From the NCBI GenBank assembly GCA_963573305.1, contig OY754330.1, forward strand, positions 3,100,001-3,164,000: a stretch of 64,000 bases of DNA. The letters are read 5' to 3'. The DNA comes from Pyrrhosoma nymphula. Taxonomy: Eukaryota; Arthropoda; Insecta; Odonata; Coenagrionidae. Shown one piece after another: positions 1 through 10,730 of this stretch. The position numbers were made by a program, and so were the translations under genes. How positions within the stretch are numbered: the stretch's first letter is position 1; the number at the start of each line of letters is the position of its first letter. The notes under the pieces were generated by a model. That model did no database searches. It was given only the letters and a program-made list of their open reading frames with translations, and was not told the origin of the DNA.

Positions 1-3000
1 AAATTAATGATCGAACTCGTGGGTGACTGATCACCGCGCGTTATCATGACCAAAATGTCACATCCAGAGCACCCAATCTTGCAGATCAATTTGCTCAATT
101 ATGCCACCGAGGTGCGGAAGTGTGGGATGAGCGTAGTCCAAAAGGAAGAGACGGAAAGTGCCAAACGAGGATGCAGTTCGTTTCAAAGGACGACAATAAA
201 TGCGCTAGAGCAGCAGTATCCTTCGACCCGAAATTGGCACGAAGGGGATTAAGGAAATTCGGGACATTAGTCACCCCTCCCTCACTTCGATAGCGCCACG
301 CTAGATAATGGAAACGCTCTATTGGTATTCGATGAGACGAAACCAGAACAACCAGATGCGAGTCTCACAATCAGAGCAAGTTCCCCACGTGACCCAACCA
401 CTTGAGTACGTGGAAACACGCCGTGAAATATTGCCTGTCTTAATTCGCGGACACAATTAATTTCAAATTAAAACTCTCGCACACGGTGGTCGAAAAAAGA
501 GCCGAGATGTTTCCTGATGAGGATTTGGCGTTCGGCAACAAGAATTTTAAGCTCATATTATAGGCCACCTGATGGCCTATATTCAATTCAACCTAAATTC
601 AATTTTAGAGTTACAGAGGTCAAGTTCTTCATACGTCAATATAACGAACGAAAAGCATTATCGTAGTTCAGAAGCGAATTACTGTATTTTGAAGTCGGTG
701 AAATACTTTTGTGACCCATGCTCACGAGCTTTCTCAAGGGAAACACTTATGGGAGACCTTCGGACGAATTAATCGTAAATTGGTATTTATTAATGAAGTA
801 CTTGAAAAAAAGAGTGAAGAATGGGTGATGTTATTTTTCTCTCGTACGACTTCGCTAATAGCGATAGGGCAATTACGAAGACTGGTTGGCGGCGGAAATG
901 GAGTACAGCGGAGAGCAACAGATTTGTAAAAAGTTATTACGACAATCTTAGCGATGCGACCGATTTGTGGAATGAATTAGGAGGGGAGTATACCAGATCG
1001 AAGGGAAACATTTAAGTGGAATCTTCGGTGTAGTTCGAAGCAGACTATTTTTCAGAAGGCTTGCGACATGTTTTGCTAATGACAACGTATTACGGAAGAA
1101 ACTCCCTCAAGCGTAAGATGAAGGAAATAGATTACAAAAAGAACACATTTTAAATGTCAATTCTCCGCAGGGAATAGTATCAATAGATCTTTTCCATGAG
1201 ATTTCCACCTTCGCTAAGTTCACATTATTTAATAATTTATGCCGATTTAGCTCTAAATTGAACTAAGAGAGAAATTAATTGCTAACGGAGTTTTTAAGTT
1301 GGTAATGACTCAGCACGATGTGCATGATAGGTGTATAGTATTTTAGTCAATGGATTTTGAGTGGAAATTTCACAAATAAGCGAAAAAAACGGGGGTTTTT
1401 AAAAAAAAAGTCAGTGGCCTTAGAGAAGAAAATTGTAGTTTCTATTAGCAGTATTTATGAACATAAAGTATTGTATTTTACGGGGATGATAGTAAAATGT
1501 TTTTCCCTTCTAAAAGGTATAAACATGTTTGCGACTTTTAAAAATTGTTTTTAGTGAGATAGGTGTGAAGTTTAATCTGCTCCGTGACTCTGCGTGATTT
1601 TTATTCGTCGCAAGGTCGCATATTTTGTAGGCCTTCTTCATGTCTACAACTTTCACTCATAAGTAAATAAAAAGTATGTCATATATCAGATGTGTAATTG
1701 AGGGTTTCCTTCATGATTTGTGATCATCAGAGCCGTATTAGGCATATAAACTTTACAATCAAGGAACACGCTTATCTTATCCCAAATTATATGCCGTATT
1801 ATACTCACTGCTGTTCAGGGTATTGTAATTATTTTATTCTGGTAGTATGTTGTGATTTAAATTCAGGATAAAAGTAAAGGTCTGTTCCCTACATTCTCCA
1901 AGGCTTTTTAGGTTGGGATTTAGGAATTCATCGCCACAGTATGTGCAAACGCATCACATCCTTAGGTCTCGATTTTGAAACTCCATCACCGTAAAAGCGT
2001 TTCATCGCCGAATTTTGCACTTTATTTTTGCACTCTGGCATCTGGGATCCTATTGCCCAGTGTACCATAAATATGACAGCATTTCTCGCTCGATTGCTTT
2101 GGAACATGGAAGTCAAAGGGAACGACAATGCATGGTATAGGAAAGATATTACGGATTCCTTGGTGGCAATAATGATGTCCCAGGCCCTGATCTATACATG
2201 TCTAAGTCAGTACCCTTCTATCCGTCTCCGCAAGGGTGTGGGCCGCGAAGGAGGAGAATAACAAGGAGGGACAGAAAGTGGGATTTTGGGGAAGTGCGGG
2301 GCGCAGCTTCCTCTCGTAAAGTCTCCCTCCCCGGCAGGCCCTATGGCGGACTGGGAAACGTCGGCAGAACAAAAAACAGTCGTTCAGTCAGTTATACTGT
2401 TTTCTCCGCGGCATTCCATACCCGCCAATGGAAACGAGCGATGGGTCGCCCATTTAAAAGTTAGAAGGAATCGGCGCAATGCGTCGGCATGTGAGTAATT
2501 GCGTAGTGGTAGTACTAGTAGTGGTACCAAGTGTGGTAGCAATCCGTGCTCGCAGTGGGATTAGACTCTTCGTACCACACATCCACCTACGCGGTATATG
2601 GGTGCACAAAAGATCGCCAGGGCAGTGCTCTCATTTCTTGAATTTGGTAAATATCTTGGAAAAATCAAACTTATCATTCGTAGAAATAAACTATAATCGG
2701 GGAATCAAGCTTGCGCCAGATACGAGGCCGCCTGTCATTTGGTAAAGAGATGCCTTGAAATTGATAAATGGCCAGTTGCGTTCTGACCGTGCGGAATTAG
2801 AGGAAAGATGCAGACATTACTCTCACGTAGATCAATAATAATAGTAGTGTTGAATGCGTGACTTAGTTAAGTTTCAAATTTCCTAAAAGTATACCTTGTA
2901 ATGATAATCGGTAATTTTCGATCCGGGAATATACTATTTTACTATATTCAGACCTGTTTTAATATACTATAATTATGTAGTAACGCATTTTAGATGTCGC

Positions 3001-3500
3001 TCCCAACTGTCGCGGTTGTCATCTTTTGTTCTTATCGGTGGTTTTATTTATCATCAGCAGTCATTACTCGAAGATTGGTTTTCTGCTGCTCTGCAGTCTA
3101 ATTTCAACTAAACAGTTGGGATATTACACTCGCCGTATTTTTCAATTATCGCCGTATTATCATTACCCAATTTCGCTATTTCCTTAAAAATGTCAAGTAA
3201 AGATTTCGGCGAACTGACCTTGAAGGTGCGCTTTCGTTTTCACGACTTAAAGGATCAATCTTAAATAGTTTCAAATGTTCTTGTTCTCACTCAGTGGCTT
3301 CACTTCCAAAGTTCGGCAGGATTTTGTAAGGATGTGTTCCCTCTATAGGATGGATCGGGTTTGCGTTTTGTAGTATCACATCGAATACAGTAAGTATCAT
3401 TCCATGAAAGCTTTTCTTCATTGTGTTTCGAAAAACTGATCAAAGATATTGGAAAGATTTTCAGCCTTGAAAGCTGTACCCTCCTTTGCTGAATCTGTGT
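1..3500. other. No gene recognised; AT-rich DNA with one GC-rich patch
   Basis: All open frames here are under 90 codons and match no family I know. A GC-richer patch at about 2,220-2,480 could be regulatory or repeat-derived, but nothing in it is diagnostic. Confidence 0.4.
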
Positions 3501-3656
3501 GTGCATTAATAGGATAATTGTATAAAAGAAAAAAGGAAGGTGGGGGGGGAGGAGTTTTGGATTGGGTCAGGGAGGTATCGCGTGCCTTCCTTCCCTCTAA
3601 CCCTCCCCCCACTACCTGAGGGCAGTATATAACCACGAGTATTTTGTAGTCTTCAC

Positions 3657-3705
3657 CTGAAGATGACGTTATATAGTACGTCGAAACCCGGGTCGTGCAA
3701 ATAAA
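3657..3705 (+). ncRNA. Hammerhead-like motif with AATAAA
   Basis: CTGAAGA (3657-3663), one extra T, stem GACGT/ACGTC (3665-3669 with 3678-3682), then GAAAC (3683-3687), followed by a short CG-rich stretch and AATAAA. This matches the conserved core of a hammerhead ribozyme (CUGANGA, stem II, GAAA) except for the extra base beside stem II. The known carriers of such motifs in arthropods are Penelope-like retroelements. No reverse transcriptase lies nearby. It could be only a terminal hairpin signature of a repeat family. Confidence 0.35.
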
Positions 3706-4900
3706 ATTATCATTGTGGAACCACAAAGTTTAAGTTTTTAATTTATACTATGAATAAGTTCCACCAAGTAACGCCTGAAACTGCCAGTTGTAGTAGGATT
3801 GTTCAGTGTTAGAGTTGGCTTTAATGTCGTCGAACGAAATGAAACCAGCCAAGGTTGTAAAGGTGTAAAGTGAGTTAGACGCCCCTCCACATGGTTGCAT
3901 GTAACAGTCTCCACCCGATTTCTGCTCGCGCCTGACGCTATAGGAATAGCGAAACTTGATGGCACTCGACAGCGAAGAGTTTGAGGTTCCAGAGGGCGAA
4001 TTGAGCGTTGAAGAGCTGGCAGAGGTACCGCAGGGCTCGGGTATGGGACCTCCAGAAAGAACCTAATTAGCCTCATTCCTCCTCTCTTGTATGCTCTCCT
4101 CTCCCGGACGTCATTCTCTGTACAAGCGAGTGCCACCAAGTTTTGCTTAACCTATACGTGTGGCCATCGTGGTCCATTTTCAATGTTGGGAAAATATAGT
4201 TAGAGCTATCCCTCACCGACCGGCATGTGCATATTCTTTTTCGTGGGATACTCTAGTCGCCATCGCTATGTGAAGAAAGCAGTCTGGAATGCTGACAATG
4301 ATGTCATCTACGGACAGACAATCGGTAGCGGTAGGAAGTGGGAAGCCCCGGATGTTCCCAGGGGCATCTCCAATCATGTTAGGCCTTTGCGGTTTCAACC
4401 GCTCCCTGGCATGTTGTACATGCACAGAGTGTCGCGCAGTAGTAGGAGGTAGGAATCCTTCCCTGCCGCGTACCACTCGCAACTTCATAGAGAACAAATG
4501 GACACGCGAAGTCCACTGGAACTCGCTATAATCATCCCCTCATTTCCCTGATTCCTTTTGTCTTCTTTGCTCTCCCTTCATGATGACCGATGCCTTAGAA
4601 TGCAGAGCCTCACGCCGTTGTGGCGGCTCGCAAGAGTGAAAGCTGCCTCAACCCGAGCGTAGTATGAAAGGCGACGATGTGGGGGCGTATGCTGAGGGCC
4701 GAATGGAATGATCAGAAACGAGGGTCAGTACTCAAGAAGAAAAGATTGCGAGAAAACAATTTGCAGCACTTTCGGGTTGAAGCACGAGGTTGTAGATGGA
4801 TGGGCCGCTTGGCTTGGGGACGACGGATTTGTAGGAAATGTAATAATAGAAGGGAAAGTCCTTTTGGAAGATGACCCGAGGGGAATACGTGGAGCAGCAG
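3706..4900. other. No gene recognised
   Basis: Contains a 133-codon minus-strand open frame at 3738-4139 that resembles nothing I know and has no supporting features. The sequence has a balanced base composition and no clear repeat structure. Confidence 0.35.
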
Positions 4901-4934
4901 AATGGTTACAAGGGCGTAAAGAGGTTAGCTGGCA

Positions 4935-5400
4935 AGGGGGGGGGGGCTGCAGTGATCAACCAATCATAGCACAGAGAGCGAGTGATGAATGAGAGGGGGG
5001 AAATGGCGGTGGCCGTCTCGCGGGGCGCGAGTTCTGGGTTTCGCTCGTTCCTTTACGTCGTCCTGCCTTTTGTGTAGGTCACGGGACGACGGGGAAAGGG
5101 GGGGGGGAGGGGGGGAGTAGGGTGTGTGTGTGTATATATGGGATCGATGTGTGGGGTTGGAAGGGAGGGAGGGCGCGACGAGGGGAGGGACTACGGCCAA
5201 ACACGGTACGGTAGAGGGCAGAGAGGGGGGGGGTAAGAGGAGGTCATGGGGGAGGAATGGAGAGGGAGGCTGGCGTAGTCTGTGTGTGTATGAGAGTGGG
5301 GGGGAGAATTAAAGGGGACGGAAGGGGGAGCAGCTTGTATGCTGCCGGCGTGGGTGGAGAGGAGAGAGAGAGAGGGAACTTATCGATTTTGGACTTTATT
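4935..5400 (+). repeat. G/A-rich low-complexity tract
   Basis: The plus strand is dominated by runs of G and GA or GT units, for example at 5,097-5,120 and 5,225-5,260. It abuts a pyrimidine-rich tract, so purine bias flips strand at about 5,400. Open frames here are composition artefacts. A CpG-containing promoter is possible but no core promoter element is clear. Confidence 0.6.
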
Positions 5401-5640
5401 TCAGTCACCTACTTCTCTCTCTCTCCTCCCTCTTCGCTCCTTCCTTCCTTCATTCCTTCCTCTCTCCCTGAAACCCTTCCCCCGGGTAGAAGATTCCCCA
5501 TCCAACGCCCACTTATACACCATCGTATTATCATCATCTCTCTTTGTTTTTGGATTCCCATTCCGGCTCTTCCTTCCCCACCCCCCCGCATACAACCAAC
5601 CACCTCTCTCCTTCCCCCCCACCCCCTCCGTGTTTTAACG
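5400..5640 (+). repeat. C/T-rich low-complexity tract
   Basis: Plus-strand CT, CTT and CCC runs continue for about 240 bp. The beginning (TCTCTC, about 5,413-5,430) is complementary to the GA run at 5,358-5,376, so a short hairpin can form at the junction. Similar pyrimidine tracts recur in the window. Confidence 0.6.
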
Positions 5641-6900
5641 TTGCTCTTTTTTTGTCGCATTTTCTGCGCCGTCTTCTCTTTCGAGGGTGGGTGTGTGTGT
5701 TGTGGAGGTCCTTCCTCTCGCTCGAATCCCGACCCTTCCAATCTGCGGCAAGGCGGTTTGGCCGCGGTCTCTTGGACCCGAATGGCATCTCTCCCAACCC
5801 ATGGCATCACATCCTTCCTTGCGTTGATTAAATTTCACATATACTCTGGAGAACGAATCTGATCTGGCCCCGCATGAAGACGACGGCTCTCGTTTGTTTT
5901 TGTCCTTGCTCCAATCAGCCTCTCTATCTCTCTCCTTATATTAAATGTCGAATCTGTTTTCCGCGATCGTGTTTTGCGCTCAGCTACCTTCTCTCTCTCT
6001 TTCTGCCTTGCCTTTGTTCGCTTTTCCGTCAATATTCGCCCGTTTAGATTCTTCCCATCCACTGCATCTCGATGTTGATGTCCTTCACCAGCTATTGCCA
6101 TTGAGAATGTGCCATATGTTTGAAGGGAATACCACATCTTGAAGTGATATTTGCATTCTAATGCAGTATTTCCGTGGGGAAGCTTCGAAATTTACTTCAC
6201 TGAAAGCACCGTGTCCGTGGTAGTAGTAGTATCGGTGGAGATATCTAGCAATTGGTAACTTTGATAGTCGGCACCCGCTCTTTGCTTGGTCATAGTTCTT
6301 CATCATTATATACTAGGCGTTTCTCCCCTCTTTACATTCTTGATGCTTTTGTGATGGATGATGGCCATATGTCATTATTGTGCCTGAACCACCTGAATTA
6401 CTGGTTCGAAAGAGAGAATTGAGTGGAGTAATTATGGACGTCACTGTCCACCAGTAATCTTGGCGCTGTGTTTGCGAGCGGCCTTCAATTATTTCCACCT
6501 CCCTCTGCCGCACTCCGCCCGGGACGTTCCATGGACTATTGAGGATGAATTAGAATGTCTTAATGCTCAGGCGGGTCTTTGGCGGATTATCATCTCGGGC
6601 TGTTTTTTTCCCTTCACTCTCATGTTCCTCCCCCCGCTGGACCAGCTAGAGAATCTCTCACGAGAACCATTTCCTCCTCTTCCCTCCCTCTATACACCCC
6701 CCCCCGTTCATCCCCCTACCCTACCGGTCCTCTCTTGAGGAGGAGGGCAACAGCATATTCCGAATCGATTGTGCCACTTGAATCCTCTGCCAAAATGCCG
6801 TCGGTGTGCGGACGTGTGGGTGTGTGTGCTCGCAAACCGCGCGGTTATTTATTTAGTACTATCTAATAACTCGATGGTAGGCGAAGTAACTTTGTGGAAT
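5640..6900. other. No gene recognised; further pyrimidine-rich patches
   Basis: CT-rich segments continue at about 5,985-6,010 and 6,650-6,735. Open frames of up to 100 codons exist on both strands, but all look like by-products of base composition. Confidence 0.35.
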
Positions 6901-6907
6901 TTCGACA

Positions 6908-7098
6908 TTATGGAATGAAGAATCACTTGTTAGTAATTTCCACACGTTTACTTGGTCAACTGACCGGTTTAGATGTTTACTACATCATCACCAGAGTTAG
7001 TTACACCTCTTCTGATGATGATGTAGTAAACATCGAAACCGGTCAGTTGACCAAGTAAACGTGTGGAAATTACTAACAAGTGATTCTTCATTCCATAA
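6908..7098. repeat. Long hairpin: inverted repeat with about 83-bp arms
   Basis: The arms at about 6908-6990 and 7016-7098 are almost perfect reverse complements, separated by about 25 bp. The plus-strand right arm begins inside a hammerhead-like motif. The left arm carries the inverted copy with GAAAC changed to TAAAC. The loop (GTTAG...ACACC) partly repeats the inside of the arm. Such a structure is typical of fold-back elements or of head-to-head copies of a retroelement end. Confidence 0.85.
7012..7080 (+). ncRNA. Hammerhead-like motif inside the 7-kb hairpin
   Basis: CTGATGA (7012-7018), one extra T, stem GATGT/ACATC (7020-7024 with 7030-7034), GAAAC (7035-7039). Downstream, GGTC-AGTT-GACC could form stem III, ending close to GTA, a permitted NUH cleavage triplet. 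GTTAGT and ACAC upstream can pair with ACTAAC and GTGT downstream as stem I. The pairings are seen in the sequence; self-cleavage is inference, and the extra base beside stem II and poor outer stem III pairs count against it. Confidence 0.4.
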
Positions 7099-7099
7099 T

Positions 7100-9990
7100 C
7101 GTATTATATAAGTCCTCCAAAATATGCACGTCACTTTTTTTTATTCCTCCGCTGTTATACGCAACAAATCAGTGCACTCGTGGAATGTAGCTGGAAAATA
7201 ATAAAAAGAAGTAAGTTCTGATGGATCTGGAAATTATTTTTCCGCATGACACTGACAATCACATGGTGATCTTCGTTAAAGTTTGTTTGGTAGAGATATT
7301 AAACGTCATATTCGCTTGAAAACACGTTTCGAGCCAATAATTTGAGAGGGGTTTTGATTCGCGGTGAGATCATTGGTGCCCAAAACCTAACTCCGTAGGG
7401 ACATTCCCTGACATAAAGCATTGCTCGCATTTTCGAGTTCGTCTGTGACATTTGCTTTCGTACGAAATTCCTTTTGTCCTTTACACTTCTATCGCTGGCT
7501 TCTCGTTTATATTCAGTCTCCCATTGTTACATAAAAAAAAATTTTTCCGGTCTTCCAGCCTTCCCAGAATTTTCCGTATTCCCCCTGCCGTCAGCGTCAA
7601 TATATTTCGCTCTACCATTTCTTCCTCCATGATTGCGTATATGACCGACGCAATTCTTCCCATGGCCTTGGTACTAATCCGTTTTCATTGGCAATATTGC
7701 CAATAAACCTGCATTGGTCCAATTATTCTAGTGTATGCCCTGCAGTCTTATCAATGCTTTCCTCTCTTATTGAAAAAGCATTATTTTTAAATATTTATCT
7801 TCACCCTTAGGCTTGCGCACTGATTCTGTAACACACTAAAACTTAAACATACGCTTACCCACCAGACAAGATCTACTCTCCTACTTCAATATTCACGTCC
7901 ATCGCACACCATGCCTCTGTAGCCATTTTCTCAGCGTGTATGTAATTAAAAAGTGATGAAGATTATCGACAGCCCTGCCATCTCCCTATCTATTTCAATT
8001 CTACCGAATCGACCCACGATTTCCTCACTTGTTTCACCGATTTTTTGTGGATGTATATGTATTTTGAATGAGTCGTTTAATTTAAGTTAAACTACGTCTT
8101 AATTCGGCCGTGCGTCAGTTAAATTTGTACAATATCTTCTAATGACATAAAGTTGACCACGGAGTGAGGTATGGCGTCCTAAGATGCTCCATGTATTTTT
8201 TTTACGAAATCTGAGGAGATTGAGTTGTTTTTTTTTCAAAAAAGCATTGGTAAGGTTTAAAAATGCATACGAAGCCATAATTGGATAGCGCCGTTAAGAA
8301 AAGAATTCGGCCTGTATACCGCTCCCTGTCATTGTAATCAAAACCCTAGAAAGCCAGAAAGATACTACTATCCTGCCTACTAGATACTGTCGATATGCGC
8401 GATAATTTGCGGACTATAGAGGATTGAATAGTATTGTTTCTTTGTCAGAACAGCAGTAGTATAAGATTTCCACTATGCAGTGAGTGTGACGGCTGTTGTT
8501 GACGTCTTAATGGCTTTGATCTATTTCGTCCCGAATTTTCTCCAGCATATGGATAGTGGATATGGAAGTAAACGATGCGTGCAGATTTATGGGCTTAAGT
8601 TCTTTGGCAGGAAATTACAATTGCGGATTCCATTCGGCTAGTTAGCGAAGGACTTCAATATCTTAAAAATGAAACTAAATTTCGACCACATTGAATTTCG
8701 CAGTGTTAGGTGAAATGCGATTTTTGATTGAGGTTTATGCGGGAACATTAAGGTTTAAATCGTTCATTTTTAGGCGTGACCTCAATAGACTTACGAGAGC
8801 ATATGCTGGAAGCGTGTCCAAGCGGAATCCGTGCGTAAGGAATGTGATAACGCATAATACCATGGACGTACATTCATTTTAAATCGGGAAATAACTTGGT
8901 TGTGAGTTAATGCACTGTGTCTTTAGTCTATGCAAGTAGTACAGAGGAAAGATACGAGTCATCACGAATAAAAGGTTGAAAAATCTGCCTTTGAATCTGC
9001 CTACACTTCGCTACAGCCATGGAAAGCATAACAGAAGCTGTTGTTGAAGAGTCGTCGATATTAAACGGTGGCTACTGAAAATTTGTCGGGTTGTCCATTT
9101 GTGAAGGGGATTTTTTTCTATTAAGAAAAGCGTTCCTTAATAAATATGATGTCGGTTTCTGTGATATTAATGAATCTTCTATATCTTGCTATTGTAATAT
9201 TTTGACTCTAATGATGTGTGTAATCTCATATGTTCCTAAGGGACACACTTATCTCGGAATAATAAATTTAATTGTCTATTCCATTTCTGCCTTTGGATGA
9301 CCGGGTTTAATTCCATCTGTGCTTAATTCTGGTGAAGTAGGAAATGCATTCGACGTCAGTTCAACAGAGGCCCATTCGTAACCGATGGTGTGTAAAGGAT
9401 TATATTGTTGTGGAAGTAGAAAAAATCTGTTCGGTTCCTATGGAAATAGGAACTCGTAATGTTCGCTGCTATCCGAATCATTGTTGGCACTCGGGTCGCC
9501 GCGCCTCGGGGGCCGAAGGGAGGTGAGAGAGATCCTCTCTCCCACGCAGGCGTGGCGACCCCAATCCCTTATTCTTCCTCCCCGCTCCGCCCCCTCCCCC
9601 CCAGCAAGCCGATTCGTACTTGCTGAACCCCTTCGACGAATTTCCGCCACTCTTGCTTCCCAGCCGCGAGCTTGTGTATTCGCGTGATCTTATGATCTTC
9701 CTTCCATCACAACACCTTTCCGAATTTTCGTTCGACGCTCGACCCCTTTTATGCCAGGGCTTCATAGCTCTTGTCTTCCCTCGGTATCTCTCGGTGGCGC
9801 ATAATGCTGCCTCTACATATGCTGAAACTCAAACGTATGTGGTTGTAGTAAAAATTATCTCAGACGTGGAGAGCCGTCTAAAATTACCAATCGAGCTCCT
9901 TGTTAATTCTGATTGTTAATATAGGAAAATTTTGAGTCTCTAATTGTTCAATGAAATTGTGGTATCCTATATACATAGTGGGATTCTGCC
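7100..9990. other. No gene recognised
   Basis: AT-rich sequence with short open frames only and no terminal repeats or tandem arrays found by eye. The stretch 9,480-9,620 is GC-richer. Nothing supports a gene. Confidence 0.35.
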
Positions 9991-9996
9991 CCTATG

Positions 9997-10047
<51 letters not shown>
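9997..10047. repeat. TA microsatellite 1
   Basis: A run of TA dinucleotides, interrupted only near its start. It directly borders the left side of the first palindromic module and may belong to the same repeat unit. Confidence 0.9.
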
Positions 10048-10333
10048 GAGTTCGTGGAAAATCACACACGCGATAATTTAAATAAAAATAAACTTTGCCA
10101 CAGGTGGGGCGGAAATAAATATAGAAACACAAAAAAGAAGAACACTCACACACTATACGTTCTGATATTTCGACAGCCGAGCTGCCTTTCTCACAGAATG
10201 AAGGATACAGAATCTGTATCCTTCATTCTGTGAGAAAGGCAGCTCGGCTGTCGAAATATCAGAACGTATAGTGAGTGAGTGTTCTTCTTTTTTGTGTTTC
10301 TATATTTATTTCCGCCCCACCTGTGGCAAAGTT

Positions 10334-10340
<7 letters not shown>
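10048..10340. repeat. Palindromic module, arms of about 124 bp
   Basis: The sequence is a nearly perfect palindrome centred on base 10,212, with arms at about 10,088-10,211 and 10,213-10,336. It includes a left flank beginning CGAGTTCGTGG that has no partner on the right. The module recurs at 10,458. Each arm holds a GGCAGC-TCG-GCTGTC hairpin followed by GAAA. It is flanked by TA runs on both sides. Confidence 0.85.
10229..10268 (+). ncRNA. Degenerate hammerhead-like hairpin (copy 1)
   Basis: Stem GGCAGC/GCTGTC (10238-10243 with 10247-10252) with TCG loop is followed at once by GAAA (10253-10256). The expected CTGANGA before the stem is degraded to TGTGAGAAA. An inverted copy lies in the left palindrome arm and a further plus-strand copy at about 10,560-10,600. 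Confidence 0.25.
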
Positions 10341-10378
<38 letters not shown>

Positions 10379-10385
10379 TATATAT

Positions 10386-10456
<71 letters not shown>
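10333..10456. repeat. TA microsatellite 2
   Basis: About 120 bp of TA units with a few CA interruptions, lying between the two copies of the palindromic module. Confidence 0.9.
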
Positions 10457-10457
<1 letters not shown>

Positions 10458-10460
<3 letters not shown>

Positions 10461-10661
10461 AGTTCGTGGAAAATCACACACGCGATAATTTAAATAAAAA
10501 TAAACTTTGCCACAGGTGGGGCGGAAATAAATATAGAAACACAAAAAAAATCCTTCCTTCTGTGAGAAAGGCAGCTCGGCTGCCGAAATATCAGAACGTA
10601 TAGTGTGTGAGTGTTCTTCTTTTTTGTGTTTCTATATTTATTTCCGCTCCACCTGTGGCAG

Positions 10662-10665
<4 letters not shown>
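10458..10665 (+). repeat. Second copy of the palindromic module
   Basis: Bases from 10,458 (CGAGTTCGTGGAAAATC) repeat the unit at 10,047 in direct orientation. The centre is shortened and rearranged, and the hairpin GGCAGC-TCG-GCTGCC is followed by GAAA at about 10,566-10,584. The unit ends in the reverse complement of its start region, as in copy 1. Confidence 0.8.

Positions 10666-10728
<63 letters not shown>
10664..10728. repeat. TA microsatellite 3
   Basis: A clean run of about 32 TA units closing the module array. Open frames coding for alternating Tyr-Ile across this region are artefacts. Confidence 0.9.

Positions 10729-10729
<1 letters not shown>

Positions 10730-10730
<1 letters not shown>

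Noticed and set aside
3738..4139. 133-codon minus-strand frame
   Set aside because: No recognised motif, no conserved pattern, ordinary composition; kept only as a remark.
5257..5862. 201-codon plus-strand open frame
   Set aside because: It spans G-rich then C/T-rich low-complexity DNA, and several frames on both strands are open there. The product is biased to Pro, Ser, Leu and Arg and has no domain.
10191..10603. Open frames with long Tyr-Ile repeats
   Set aside because: Translation of TA microsatellites.
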